A DNA stretch of 64,000 nt from JAFLBI01 sp964616465 (GCA_964616465.1 CAZTTO010000017.1:1-64000), one strand, 5' to 3'; numbered from the stretch's first letter, positions 26,550-36,602 are shown. The notes: generated by a model from the letters alone, not told the origin. Made by a program: numbers and translations.

Positions 26550-27311
26550 TTAGGCATTTTTATGCACTAAAACGCTGTTGGCTTGAGCCGTGGGTGTTAC
26601 CACTAGATCGTTAATACAAACATGTGCAGGAAGGGTGGCTGCAAAAAAAGTAATATCAGCAATATCTTCTGCGCTAAGTGGCTGATAACCAGTATAAACG
26701 GGCGCTGCCTTGCTCGCGTCGCCCTTATACCGCACTAAAGAAAATTCGGTTTCGGCTGCACCCGGATGGATAGCAGTAACTTTTACCCCATGCTGCAATA
26801 GGTCTATGCGCATCGATTTACTAAGGGCATCAACTGCATGTTTTGACGCGCAATACATATTTCCCTGGGGATAAACTTCTTTTCCGGCAATTGATCCCAT
26901 ATTTATGATATGCCCTTTTCTTTTAATGATATGTGGAAGTAGAGCCCGAGTTACATAAACTAATCCCATAACATTGGTTTGCCACATGGTTTCCCAATCT
27001 TGCAGGTTGGCTTGATCAAATGAATCTCTTCCAAGAGCTAGTCCAGCATTGTTCACTAAAACATCAATTGCCTGCCATTCTTCTGGTAATGTAGAAAAGC
27101 CTTTTTCAACTGCTTGTCGATCTTGTACATCCATTACAATACTGAAAACTTTGTTAGCACCATATTTTTCTTGCCACAACCGTTGATCATTCTCCAAGCG
27201 CTCTTTTCTTCTTCCAGTAATGATAACTCGGTTTCCTTCGGCTAAAAACTTCTCAGCAATTGCTTTGCCAAAGCCTGATGTAGCTCCTGTAACACAAACA
27301 ATACGGCTCAT
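26550..27311 (-). CDS. Short-chain dehydrogenase/reductase (YdfG-like)
   Basis: NAD(P)-binding oxidoreductase of 253 residues. Cofactor motif GATSGFGKA, structural NNAG, catalytic Ser in NMGSIAG and the YCASK active-site Tyr/Lys are all present, and the C-terminal PTAQANSVLV resembles YdfG 3-hydroxy-acid dehydrogenases. Two ATGs are possible (27311 and 27317); MSRIVCVTGATSG is preferred. Substrate unknown. Confidence 0.9.
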   Translation of the reverse strand: MSRIVCVTGATSGFGKAIAEKFLAEGNRVIITGRRKERLENDQRLWQEKYGANKVFSIVMDVQDRQAVEKGFSTLPEEWQAIDVLVNNAGLALGRDSFDQANLQDWETMWQTNVMGLVYVTRALLPHIIKRKGHIINMGSIAGKEVYPQGNMYCASKHAVDALSKSMRIDLLQHGVKVTAIHPGAAETEFSLVRYKGDASKAAPVYTGYQPLSAEDIADITFFAATLPAHVCINDLVVTPTAQANSVLVHKNA

Positions 27312-27346
27312 AATCATTTTCTTTAGTGCAATTTACATGTTGTACT

Positions 27347-29956
27347 TTATCTTATAAGAACAGTGGTTCCCTTCCTAAAGATAGGTCTACCTCTGTAGTC
27401 TTCTCCTTGTGCAGTGAAAACATAAGTACCTGCAGGTTGCGGTTGCCCTCCAATGGTTCCATCCCATCCTCTGCTTGGGTCTGTAGTTTGGAAAATGAGT
27501 TGTCCAACGCGATTGTATATTCTGAAGTGATCGAACCTACTAATACCAACAGGTATAGCTCTTAAGACATCATTTCTTCCATCTCTATTTGGTGTAAAAG
27601 CGGTAGGAACAAATAGGTCGGGTTCAGTTTGAAAAATTCGAACCCAAATATCATCAGTTGCTGTACATCCCGCTTCATCTGTAACAGTTACGATATAGCG
27701 TATGGAATCCTGTGATGTATTCAGTGTAGCAATAGGATCAGCAATCAGAGAATTGTTTAGACCTAAGGTTGGAGACCATCTGTAAGCAGTGCCGCCACTT
27801 GCTTGTAATTGTAATGGCTGGTTTCTAACAACTGCGGTATCTCTTCCTGCAAAAGCAGAAACGGGTGGACGAACAGTTATAAGAACAGTGTCTGTTACTA
27901 ATTTTGGACAGCCTAGTGTATCACTCACCTCAAGAATATAGGCGGTTGTTCTTGATGGGGCAACAGTAGGAGTTAGCGTTTGTGCATTTAGCATAGCATT
28001 ATTTGGTCTCCATTGGAAGGAGCTTGCAATAATTGAAGCTTGTAAGGTGGTTTGTTCCCCAAAGCAAATTGTTCGGTCTCCACTAACATTTACCTCTGGA
28101 TAAGGTGTAACACGAATAAAAATTGAATCGCTATCTTGGCATTTTCCAAGATTGGCAGTTACCCTATAACCTGTGCTTGTTAATGGAGCAGCTAATGGAT
28201 TTTTTGCATTAGGATTAGATAAACCAATTGATGGGGTCCAGAGAAACTGTAACGCTTCACTAACTGGTCTGAGTTGGATACTATCGGTTCTGCATATGCC
28301 GGTATCTGCACCCAATCGAACAGTAATAAATGGTAATACATTCACTTTTACAGAGTCTGTATTAATGCAGCCATTTTCTTCAACCCGCACATAATAAACG
28401 GTTGTATCTGTAGGGTAAACGCGTGGGTTTGCAGTTCTTGCATCAATTAGTCTATTATTAGGCGACCATTGAATAAGTCCTCTTGCATTTACACGAAGTT
28501 CAAGGGTGTCGATACTACAAATAAGCGTATCTCTAAAAGGCAAATCCAATTGTGGCTTATCTAATACTTGTATTGTTCTGGTAATTTCTTTATCACAACC
28601 TTTTGTACTGGTGACTCGTAGTCGAATAGTTTTCGTTCCAAGTGTAGGATATAGAAAACTTGGATTTGCAATTCGAGCGGTATCATTTGTTAATGTGGGC
28701 TCTCCAAAATCCCATTGCCAACTATTTACAGCTCCATATCGTACAAAAGTTCGGTCTCGGAATTCATATGGATTTAAAATGCAGGATCCTATAATATCGA
28801 AAGCTGGTTCAAAACCAGGATATATGCGCACAGTTGCAGTGGTTGAGTCTTTACAGCCGCCCGCATTGGTTACCCTTAATTTCATGGTGAATGTGCCAGT
28901 ATCAGGAAAAGTATAAGTTGGACGCGGTCTGCTAGATGTATCAGATACAATGTTCGGTACTCCAAAGTCCCAAAAATAACTGTTGATACCTGCAGAGGTA
29001 GACCTGTTTTCAAAATCTAGTGTAAATCCATCGCAACTAATATAATCTGGATCTAGGCGAGCAGCGGAGAGTTGACAGTTGGCAACGGTGATATGAATTT
29101 CTTTTTTGATGCTTCCTATGAGTAAACCATTTCTAAATTCCAATGCACAAACAGCTACTACATAATCACCAGGTAGGTCTGGAGCAAAGCCTTGAATAAT
29201 GCCAGTTTTTGAATCTATTTGTACCCTTCCACCAAGAGGAGAACTTGCATCGTACCCTGTTGAATAAAAAACGGGCGAATAGGGTGGGGCAACAGGTTGA
29301 GGTACTGGATTGTTTTGGCCTCCTCCATTAAGACCTGTACAAAATGTGTACGATAATGAATCGCCGTCGGCATCAACAGCGCTAAAGTCAAATGTAAAAG
29401 GAGTATTAAAACATACAACTGCGGTATCTCTTTGTGCAAAAACAGGGCTGCTATTATTTGAAACCCGCACACCATTATTTACACCGGGTATTTTACTGGT
29501 ATAGGTTACCCCAACCTGATTGGAAGGAGGTGATAAATTCATGATGCCGTTAATTCTACAGCATCTTTGAACGGTAAGGTCAAATCCTGTATTATTAGCT
29601 GGTAAATCAACTGTTACTCGATAAATATCTATTCTATAACAAACTGTGGGTGTTGGACTAATACATGGATCGAATGTGCTTTTATTAAGAATATCGGTAC
29701 CTGAAAGAGGAACACTAATACTTTGAAACAATGTGTTATTGTCTGAGTTGAAAATACCCAAGTTAATTATAGCATCTATCTGTTGCCCGCTCGCGCTACA
29801 ATCTAGATATTGTCTAACAATTATTTCATAACGAGATGAGTTGGGGGATCCACCTGGTCCAACATAATTGTATTGAATCCACCCACCTTTTAAGTGATTA
29901 GCGAAACTGCTTGCAGTTATCAAAAAGCAACATATCGTCAATATCCAATGCCTCAT
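27347..29956 (-). CDS. Secreted PKD-domain protein with gliding-motility-associated C-terminal domain
   Basis: An 869-residue extracellular protein. It has a signal peptide (about 1-19), a Bacteroidota-type N-terminal region (about 20-290), two PKD-like domains at about 310-390 and 400-470 (SYFWDFG, SWQWDFG), several Ig-like repeats rich in VTVTDEAGC-like strands, and a CHU_C terminal domain (FVPTAFTPNRDGRNDVLRAI) over the last 90 residues. CHU_C marks type IX secretion cargo that is carried through the outer membrane. It probably acts as an adhesin or surface-polymer component. Its start overlaps the stop of the upstream hydrolase gene by 4 bases. Confidence 0.88.
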   Translation of the reverse strand: MRHWILTICCFLITASSFANHLKGGWIQYNYVGPGGSPNSSRYEIIVRQYLDCSASGQQIDAIINLGIFNSDNNTLFQSISVPLSGTDILNKSTFDPCISPTPTVCYRIDIYRVTVDLPANNTGFDLTVQRCCRINGIMNLSPPSNQVGVTYTSKIPGVNNGVRVSNNSSPVFAQRDTAVVCFNTPFTFDFSAVDADGDSLSYTFCTGLNGGGQNNPVPQPVAPPYSPVFYSTGYDASSPLGGRVQIDSKTGIIQGFAPDLPGDYVVAVCALEFRNGLLIGSIKKEIHITVANCQLSAARLDPDYISCDGFTLDFENRSTSAGINSYFWDFGVPNIVSDTSSRPRPTYTFPDTGTFTMKLRVTNAGGCKDSTTATVRIYPGFEPAFDIIGSCILNPYEFRDRTFVRYGAVNSWQWDFGEPTLTNDTARIANPSFLYPTLGTKTIRLRVTSTKGCDKEITRTIQVLDKPQLDLPFRDTLICSIDTLELRVNARGLIQWSPNNRLIDARTANPRVYPTDTTVYYVRVEENGCINTDSVKVNVLPFITVRLGADTGICRTDSIQLRPVSEALQFLWTPSIGLSNPNAKNPLAAPLTSTGYRVTANLGKCQDSDSIFIRVTPYPEVNVSGDRTICFGEQTTLQASIIASSFQWRPNNAMLNAQTLTPTVAPSRTTAYILEVSDTLGCPKLVTDTVLITVRPPVSAFAGRDTAVVRNQPLQLQASGGTAYRWSPTLGLNNSLIADPIATLNTSQDSIRYIVTVTDEAGCTATDDIWVRIFQTEPDLFVPTAFTPNRDGRNDVLRAIPVGISRFDHFRIYNRVGQLIFQTTDPSRGWDGTIGGQPQPAGTYVFTAQGEDYRGRPIFRKGTTVLIR

Positions 29957-30756
29957 TTAGTTATACTATTCATGTAATCATATATTCCCTGCAAAAATGG
30001 TTCCACTTCTTCTAGCATACCCATATGGCCAGTATTGTGTAATAATGTAACATGTGCAATGGCTGGCAGGTTCACTTGTTGTAATAAATCGTTGTATGGA
30101 GCAGCTACATCATGTAAGCCAAGTATAAATAAGATAGGCACATTCGCTTGTGCAAGTATTTGTGATCGATCGATGCGCTCTCGCATTACTGCATAATATT
30201 GAATACAAGCATCTGTATCTAATGCTTCAGCCCATTCAATTTGTTCTGCTAAATCTGTATTTGATGATTGTCTATTTTCTGGTGCAAATAAATTGGGAAG
30301 GGTTGTTTTCAAAAAAGAAAATGCACCATATTCTTTCATAAGTTGAATTCCTCTTGATCTTACCTCTTTTTTCTCCTCGCTATCAGCAAACGCTGTTGAA
30401 TGTAAAAGTCCAAATCCTTTTAATCTCTCAGGAAATAATTCTGCAAAAGCAAGTGTAATATATCCGCCCATGCTGTGTCCCAAAATGACTGCCTGACCTA
30501 TACTTTCTTGGTCTAATACTTGCAAAAATGATTTTGCATATTCTTCTAGCGAAGCCTCAGAATCTTTAAATAATGTTGAGCCACCCGTGCCTGGAGTATC
30601 AATACTAATAACCTGATATGCATTAACCAGACTTGCATAAACCTTTCTCCAAATACGGTTGTCTTCTCCAAAACCATGTAGAAGAACCAGTGTTGCTCCT
30701 TTTCCCTCAATTTGATATGCAATCTGGTAGTTTTTATAAGTGGCTAATTTTTTCAT
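29953..30756 (-). CDS. Alpha/beta hydrolase
   Basis: Soluble hydrolase of 267 residues with nucleophile Ser95 in GHSMGG, an Asp in LGLHDVAAP and the His of HNTGHMGMLE. HGFGEDNRIW provides the oxyanion region. I start at the ATG at 30756 (MKKLATYKNYQIAY), since the longer frame would overlap the upstream gene by 95 bases. Coupled by an ATGA overlap to the CHU_C gene downstream. Substrate unknown. Confidence 0.87.
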   Translation of the reverse strand: MKKLATYKNYQIAYQIEGKGATLVLLHGFGEDNRIWRKVYASLVNAYQVISIDTPGTGGSTLFKDSEASLEEYAKSFLQVLDQESIGQAVILGHSMGGYITLAFAELFPERLKGFGLLHSTAFADSEEKKEVRSRGIQLMKEYGAFSFLKTTLPNLFAPENRQSSNTDLAEQIEWAEALDTDACIQYYAVMRERIDRSQILAQANVPILFILGLHDVAAPYNDLLQQVNLPAIAHVTLLHNTGHMGMLEEVEPFLQGIYDYMNSITK

Positions 30757-31903
30757 GGATTGAAGATTTTTTGATGAAAGCATAACTGCGCCAACAAGAA
30801 TATAGAATAACAGGAATCCAAGCTTCATGCATATTTTGCGGTAGCCAATACCATGAAGCTATTAGAAGTAATTGTATGAGTAGGTTAAGTTGAAAATAGC
30901 GGATAGCAATACGCTGTGATTTGAACATCCATGTGGCTGCAATGATATGTGTGGGTAGTGCCCAAACCAGGTTGAAGTTGTTGGCGCAGGAAGCATGATT
31001 GGTGCCTAACCACATGAAGCTTAATATGACTCCAATTAATCCGAGTAGGAACCACCAAATAACATCTAACCATTGTGTGAGTAGTTTACCTCCAAAAAAA
31101 GTTGCTAAAAAAAGTACTAATACCAACATTGTATTAACCCAAACAGGAGACCAAGGAGTTTCTATGTTTTGGGGTGGAAATGATAATACTTGAATAGAAG
31201 CCTCTTCTAATTTTTTGGTTTCAGTTTTAGCTCCTGCAACAGCTTTCATTAGATAGTCTGGCAAAAACTGAACTGTTCTTGCATCCATTGCTTTGTCGAT
31301 TTTACTGCCAAGCAACAAATCAATGCCAAGCTGACTCCAAGGCTGTTTGTTTTTTTTCAAATACACATGTAATGCATCTCTGAAACTCATTGGTTCAGAG
31401 AGCAAATCATTTGGAGAAGTATAACTTGGCACATATTGTTCTAGTAAATCTCTGAGTCTTGTTGTACAGTTATCATACAAGAAATCATATGCATAATACT
31501 TGTTGGCATTTTCTTGATTACGCATCAGCGCTTGATATATTTCTTGTTTTACTGCTGGCTGCAGGTCTAGTACCTGCTCTGTAACTGATCTTTGCTCTTG
31601 GTGGTACGACCATAAAAATTCAGAATAGGTACTCACAGATAAAAAGTACATCAGTTTTCCTCGCACAAACTTGGAATAAAAGTCGGGATCTGAAAAGTCA
31701 AAAGTGCCGTAGTTGAATACTAGGTCATAGCCTCTTGCACTGTCAAACACACGCATAGCACTATGTCCAAATGTACTGTACAACTCAGTACCTGGTTCGC
31801 AGGTAAGTAAGCTAATGCGCACTCCTGGCTGTGCTTTTACAGAGTAGTTTTGTGCTAAAACGACAACCAATAGAATTGTGAAAAGTATTCTTGAAATTTT
31901 CAT
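30734..31903 (-). CDS. DUF4105 membrane protein (Lnb N-terminal-like domain)
   Basis: A 389-residue protein with a signal peptide (about 1-24). Next comes a periplasmic DUF4105 domain containing LLTCEPGTELYSTFGHSA and DFLYDNCTTRLRDLL, then about five C-terminal membrane helices (from about residue 258). DUF4105 is related to the N-terminal domain of lacto-N-biosidases and to NlpC/P60-like folds; its His/Cys pattern hints at a hydrolase, which is inference. The ATG at 31903 was chosen because it begins the signal peptide; the longer frame crosses the guaB terminator. Confidence 0.8.
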   Translation of the reverse strand: MKISRILFTILLVVVLAQNYSVKAQPGVRISLLTCEPGTELYSTFGHSAMRVFDSARGYDLVFNYGTFDFSDPDFYSKFVRGKLMYFLSVSTYSEFLWSYHQEQRSVTEQVLDLQPAVKQEIYQALMRNQENANKYYAYDFLYDNCTTRLRDLLEQYVPSYTSPNDLLSEPMSFRDALHVYLKKNKQPWSQLGIDLLLGSKIDKAMDARTVQFLPDYLMKAVAGAKTETKKLEEASIQVLSFPPQNIETPWSPVWVNTMLVLVLFLATFFGGKLLTQWLDVIWWFLLGLIGVILSFMWLGTNHASCANNFNLVWALPTHIIAATWMFKSQRIAIRYFQLNLLIQLLLIASWYWLPQNMHEAWIPVILYSCWRSYAFIKKSSIHEKISHL

Positions 31904-31910
31904 GCTGCAT

Positions 31911-31945
31911 AAAAATAAAACAGCCATCCGAATGAATGGCTGTTT
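31911..31945 (-). terminator. Rho-independent terminator after guaB
   Basis: Stem AAACAGCCAT (31918-31927) with ATGGCTGTTT (31936-31945), followed on the minus strand by an AT-rich T-containing run. Separates guaB from the DUF4105 gene. Confidence 0.75.
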
Positions 31946-31964
31946 GTTATAGGAATGGTATGAT

Positions 31965-33458
31965 TTATTTTCTGCTATAGTTAGGAGCTTCTTTGGTAAT
32001 ATCAATATCATGCGCATGGCTTTCTTTCATACCAGCATTGGTAATTTTGACAAAGCTTGCTTGCTGTAAAGCAGCAATATCTTTAGCGCCGCAATAACCC
32101 ATACCTGCTCTTAAACCACCTGCATACTGATACACCAATTCAGCTAAATGTCCTTTGTAGGCTACACGGCCTTCAATTCCTTCTGGTACAAACTTCTTAA
32201 TGTCGGCTTCAACATCTTGAAAATATCTGTCGCCGCTGCCTTGGCTCATTGCACCTAAGCTGCCCATCCCTCTGTATTCTTTGAATTTACGTCCTTCGTA
32301 GATGATGGTTTCTCCCGGACTCTCTTCAGTTCCAGCAAAAATGCTTCCCATCATAACAACATTTGCTCCTGCTGCTAATGCCTTCACCATATCGCCAGTA
32401 TAGCGAATACCACCATCAGCAATTACTGGTATGCCAGTTCCTTTAAGCGCATTCGCCGCTTCCATAATAGCAGTAATTTGAGGTACACCTGCTCCGGCAA
32501 CAATTCTGGTAGTACAAATTGAACCTGGGCCAATTCCCACTTTTACTGCGTTTGCACCGGCAGCAGCTAAAGCCTTAGCTCCAGCGGCTGTTCCAACATT
32601 ACCACCAATGATTTGGAGGTTTTTGAAATTTTTCCGCAATGTTTTTAATGCATCAATAACTCCTTTGCTGTGTCCATGCGCACTGTCTAGTGTTACAATG
32701 TCAACTCCTACTTGCTGTAATGCCGCAGCACGATCTAACAAATCTCGCGTTATGCCCAATGCAGCACCTACTAAAAGTCGGCCCATATTGTCTTTCACAG
32801 CATTTGGGTAATTGCGAAGTTGTAATATGTCCCTATAAGTGATTAATCCAACAAGCTTACCCTGTCTGTTTACAACTGGAAGCTTTTCAATTTTGTATTT
32901 CTGAAGAATGGTTTCTGCTTTCTTTAAATCTGTACCCTCAGGAGCAATAATGAGGTTTTCTTTGGTCATCACTTCAGTAACCTTGCGTGATTTGTTTTCA
33001 TGTTCAAAGCGTAAATCACGATTGGTTACAATGCCTACCAACTTATTGTTTTTATCTACCACGGGTATCCCACCAATTCTATTTTCTCGCATCAAACGGA
33101 AAGCATCGGCAACTGTTTCATTTTCTTTCAATGTAATGGGATCAACAATTAATCCACTTTCACTTCTTTTTACTTTTCTAACCTGTTCAGCCTGCTTATC
33201 TATACTCATATTTTTATGCAGAATGCCCAAGCCGCCCTCTCGAGCCAGTGCTATGGCTAAGTTGGCTTCCGTAACTGTGTCCATAGCTGCTGAGAGCATA
33301 GGAACATGTAGTTTGATTTTTTTTGTGAGGTAGGAACTTATATTGACTTCGCGGGGGAGTACCTGACTATACGCAGGCATCAACAATACATCGTCGAAGG
33401 TGAGTCCTTCTCCAAAAATGCGGGAGTCTTGTTTGCGGGAAGTGTTTCTTGTTGCCAT
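31965..33458 (-). CDS. guaB: Inosine-5'-monophosphate dehydrogenase
   Basis: Rate-limiting enzyme of guanine nucleotide synthesis, oxidising IMP to XMP. The 497-residue protein has an (alpha/beta)8 barrel interrupted by two CBS domains (about 100-215). The catalytic Cys loop is GPGSICTTR and the flap Arg-Tyr is in GSGDRYFQ. ATG at 33458 directly after a strong -7 box, so the mRNA is probably leaderless. Confidence 0.97.
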   Translation of the reverse strand: MATRNTSRKQDSRIFGEGLTFDDVLLMPAYSQVLPREVNISSYLTKKIKLHVPMLSAAMDTVTEANLAIALAREGGLGILHKNMSIDKQAEQVRKVKRSESGLIVDPITLKENETVADAFRLMRENRIGGIPVVDKNNKLVGIVTNRDLRFEHENKSRKVTEVMTKENLIIAPEGTDLKKAETILQKYKIEKLPVVNRQGKLVGLITYRDILQLRNYPNAVKDNMGRLLVGAALGITRDLLDRAAALQQVGVDIVTLDSAHGHSKGVIDALKTLRKNFKNLQIIGGNVGTAAGAKALAAAGANAVKVGIGPGSICTTRIVAGAGVPQITAIMEAANALKGTGIPVIADGGIRYTGDMVKALAAGANVVMMGSIFAGTEESPGETIIYEGRKFKEYRGMGSLGAMSQGSGDRYFQDVEADIKKFVPEGIEGRVAYKGHLAELVYQYAGGLRAGMGYCGAKDIAALQQASFVKITNAGMKESHAHDIDITKEAPNYSRK

Positions 33459-33461
33459 GTG

Positions 33462-33494
33462 CAAAGATAGTAGTACTCCTTACTTTTCTCCAAA
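33462..33494 (-). promoter_or_regulatory. Bacteroidota promoter of guaB with -33 and -7 boxes
   Basis: On the minus strand TTTG (33491-33494) is followed 21 bases later by TATCTTTG (33462-33469), a close match to the TTTG/TAnnTTTG consensus. The ATG at 33458 would fall on or next to the transcription start. Confidence 0.6.
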
Positions 33495-33501
33495 CTTCTT
33501 T

Positions 33502-34602
33502 TTAAGTACTTGCATATCTTTTTCCGGGTAAGCTCTTAATCAATCCTTTCATTTCTAAATGAAGCATTTGTGCAGCCGTTTGAGAGCAGGTCCAACCAGT
33601 TGTTCTATAAATTTCATCAACATGTACATCTTCTTTCTGTTGTAATATCTTTAGAATGGTTTGTTCGTCTTCAGATAACTCTGCGAATAGCGGTATTTGA
33701 ATTTGGTTGGGCTTTTTCTGTTTTTTCCATCCTAATTCTTCCATCATGCTATTGACGTTGGTAAATATGGCGGCTTTATGTTGACGAATCAACTCTACAC
33801 ATCCTTCGCTTTGTTTGTCCTGAATTCTTCCAGGCACTGCAAATACATCTCTATTATAATCGTGGGCTAATTCGGCTGTAATAATACTACCTCCTTTTGC
33901 AGCAGTTTCTATAACAAGTGTAGCATCGGTCATGCCTGCAACAATTCTATTTCTCTTTGGAAATTGATGGCGGTCTGGTTCTGTATGGTAGCTGCATTCG
34001 GTAAGTAGCCCACCATGCTGCAACATTTTTCTTGCAATAGAACTATGTTGAGAGGGATAAATGGTGGAATGCCCATGTGCCATTACTCCAATAGTTGGCA
34101 ATCCAGCTTGCAACGCAGCAGTGTGTGCAATAATGTCAATGCCAAATGCAAGTCCACTGACTATATGAACACCTATGGCTGAAAGTTCTTGGATAATATC
34201 TTCTGTAATTTTTTTTCCATAAGGGGTATTTCGTCTTGTACCAATAATGCTAATACTATAGGTTGGATTTAAGTTAACGTTTCCTTTGTAGTAGAGCATT
34301 ATTGGTGCATCACTACAATGGGCCAATTTTCTTGGATAGCGTGCATCTTGAATGAACAAGGCTTCAATGCCTTCTGCTTCCATAATTTTAAATTCGTCTT
34401 CTATATCATCAAAGTCGCGGAATGATTTTATGGCTGCTGCGCGAATAGGTCCAATGCCTTCAATTGCACTCAATTCTTTTTTCTTAGCGTTGAAAATTTC
34501 TTTTGGTGTAGGAAAATGTTCTAGCAAAATTTTTGCTTGAATAGAACCAATTTGAGGCACACAAGTAAGTGCCATTTGGTATAAATGTTCTTCTCGTATC
34601 AT
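33502..34602 (-). CDS. dprA: DNA-processing protein DprA
   Basis: Protein of 366 residues that loads RecA on incoming single-stranded DNA in natural transformation. It has N-terminal helix-hairpin-helix-like sequence (LTCVPQIGSIQAKILLEHF, IEGIGPIRAAAI), the Rossmann core with SIIGTRRNTPYGKKIT and HIVSGLAFGIDIIAH, and a C-terminal winged helix. The ATG at 34602 is preferred over a TTG nine bases upstream. Lies between the PorE-like gene and guaB on the same strand. Confidence 0.95.
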   Translation of the reverse strand: MIREEHLYQMALTCVPQIGSIQAKILLEHFPTPKEIFNAKKKELSAIEGIGPIRAAAIKSFRDFDDIEDEFKIMEAEGIEALFIQDARYPRKLAHCSDAPIMLYYKGNVNLNPTYSISIIGTRRNTPYGKKITEDIIQELSAIGVHIVSGLAFGIDIIAHTAALQAGLPTIGVMAHGHSTIYPSQHSSIARKMLQHGGLLTECSYHTEPDRHQFPKRNRIVAGMTDATLVIETAAKGGSIITAELAHDYNRDVFAVPGRIQDKQSEGCVELIRQHKAAIFTNVNSMMEELGWKKQKKPNQIQIPLFAELSEDEQTILKILQQKEDVHVDEIYRTTGWTCSQTAAQMLHLEMKGLIKSLPGKRYAST

Positions 34603-34647
34603 AACTAACAACGGTGTGGATTCAAATATACAAGCCTTATTTGAATC

Positions 34648-36558
34648 TTAATCCAAGATCAGTATTTCTGTTCTTCTATTTTGCGCGCGACCTTCCTCTG
34701 TTTGATTACTAGCAACAGGATCGGTATCACCTTTTCCAGTTGTTTGTATTCGGTTTGCAGCGATTCCTTTTTCAATCAAATAATCCATAACTGCTTTCGC
34801 TCTTTGCTTAGACAGCAGTAAGTTATCAGAAGGCTTACCAATATTATCTGTATGTCCAGTAATTAAAATTTTGAGCTCTGCATTTTCAGCCATCCATTGT
34901 ACTAGCTTATTCAACTCTATCTGGCCATTGCCTTCTAAAATGGCCGAACCTGTTTTAAATCGAATATCTCTTAATACCAACTTTTCTGCTTTCTGAATGG
35001 GTTGTAAAAGAATATCTAGTTGATACGTGCTATCAGCAGGAACGCCTGATAATTCATAAGATTTACTGAAAAACAAATACCCTTTTCTTCTCACTACAAA
35101 AGTGTAATCCTTCCCAATTGGCAAAGGTGTAAAATAACGACCCGTTTCGTCTGTTTGTAAAGTGAAATAAGCTTGACCACTTTCTTGATCAATTAATTCA
35201 ACTGCACTGGGTAAACCATTCCCTAGTTTGGCATCTCTTACTTGTCCTCGAACATATAAGGTTCTAATTGGACGAATATCTTTTCTTAACTCAAACTTGT
35301 ACAAATCTAGTAAACCCCTGCTATCGCTTCTGTCACTGGCATAGTATGCAGTCATTCCATTTGATGCAACTACCATGCTCCCTTCGTTATCAATAGTGTT
35401 GATGGGATAACCTAAGTTGATAGGCGTGCCCCATTCTCCGTTCGGTTGTTTTCGCATCATGAATAAATCGCTGCCGCCATAACCCGGATGTCCATCTGAG
35501 GTAAAGTAGAAGGTCTGGTTGTCTACATGAATAAAAGGCGCTTGTTCGTCGCCTGCTGTATTGACAAGTGGTCCCATATTTTTTGCAGGACTCCAATTTC
35601 CGTTCGGTTGTAAATAGCTTACATACAAATCGCTGCCTCCATATCCACCCGGACGATTACTTACGAAGTACAATGTTTTTTTATCTGGACTTAAAGTGGG
35701 TGCTGTTTCCCAGAATTCGGTATTTATATTTCTTCCTAAGTTGAATGGTTCGCTCCAGCCTTCATCGGTTTCATAGGAAACATAAATGTCGAAATTGCCA
35801 TAACTCTGGGTTTGAAAATTTCCTGCAAACAGCATCCAGTTTTTATCTGATGACAGGGATATAGCTCCTTTACGCGGCTCCTCATTCAGTCGACCCGCAA
35901 TTTTTTCCGCTTTGCCATAAGTGCTTCCATTTCTATTACTGGCATAAAAGTCTTCAATAATAGCACTCGTTCTTCTTGTGAATACCAATAAGCTATCATC
36001 TACACTTAAAGCCGGATAGTATTCTGAGTATTGTGAATTGATGCTATCTCCTAAATTAATTGGAAGGAATTTGTAAGTGCTGTCTTTCACTTGTGCAGCA
36101 TGGTGTAAAGCGAATTCAAATGTTTTTTTTCTATACAATCCGCTTCTTACACTTTTTTCATTGAGCGTTGGTATAGATAAAAAACGATTGGTGTACTCAA
36201 GCGCTTTTTGGAAGTTTCCTTGTCCGGCTAAACTGATGGCGTAAGGCAATTGATAGGGTGCTGTGTATTGAGGGTCTTGCTGAATAGCTCTTTCATAAAA
36301 ATATACTGAGGAGTCATACAAGCGAATTTCTTGATAAGCGCCTCCCAGCGATAGAAAAGCATCTACAAATTTTGGATCAGTTTGAATAGACTTTCTGAGT
36401 AAGCGTATGCCTTGTACAAATTGACCATTTTGTAATGATTCAATTCCCTTTTCAAATTCTTGGAAAGCTCTTTTTACAACTTTATCAGGTTGGTAGTTTT
36501 GAGTAAGTCCTGCAAAAGCAATTAAACAAGACAGAATAAAAAGCTGGCTATGCCTCAT
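34648..36558 (-). CDS. OmpA family protein with TPR, PD40 propeller and carboxypeptidase-regulatory-like domain (PorE-like)
   Basis: Cell-envelope protein of 636 residues. The order of parts is signal peptide, TPR repeats (about 25-135), a PD40/WD40-type beta-propeller (about 170-420; repeats of SPDKKTLYFVSNRPGGYGGSDLY type), a carboxypeptidase-regulatory-like domain (about 430-510) and a C-terminal OmpA peptidoglycan-binding domain (LITGHTDNIG ... NRRTEI). This is the same order as PorE (PG1058) of the type IX secretion system, but Bacteroidota carry several such paralogues, so identity as PorE itself is unproven. The ATG at 36558 starts the signal peptide. Confidence 0.8.
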   Translation of the reverse strand: MRHSQLFILSCLIAFAGLTQNYQPDKVVKRAFQEFEKGIESLQNGQFVQGIRLLRKSIQTDPKFVDAFLSLGGAYQEIRLYDSSVYFYERAIQQDPQYTAPYQLPYAISLAGQGNFQKALEYTNRFLSIPTLNEKSVRSGLYRKKTFEFALHHAAQVKDSTYKFLPINLGDSINSQYSEYYPALSVDDSLLVFTRRTSAIIEDFYASNRNGSTYGKAEKIAGRLNEEPRKGAISLSSDKNWMLFAGNFQTQSYGNFDIYVSYETDEGWSEPFNLGRNINTEFWETAPTLSPDKKTLYFVSNRPGGYGGSDLYVSYLQPNGNWSPAKNMGPLVNTAGDEQAPFIHVDNQTFYFTSDGHPGYGGSDLFMMRKQPNGEWGTPINLGYPINTIDNEGSMVVASNGMTAYYASDRSDSRGLLDLYKFELRKDIRPIRTLYVRGQVRDAKLGNGLPSAVELIDQESGQAYFTLQTDETGRYFTPLPIGKDYTFVVRRKGYLFFSKSYELSGVPADSTYQLDILLQPIQKAEKLVLRDIRFKTGSAILEGNGQIELNKLVQWMAENAELKILITGHTDNIGKPSDNLLLSKQRAKAVMDYLIEKGIAANRIQTTGKGDTDPVASNQTEEGRAQNRRTEILILD

Positions 36559-36602
36559 GTGTAGCAATTTCCGAAAAAAAGAGGAGTTGGCTTTGTTAAA
36601 TT

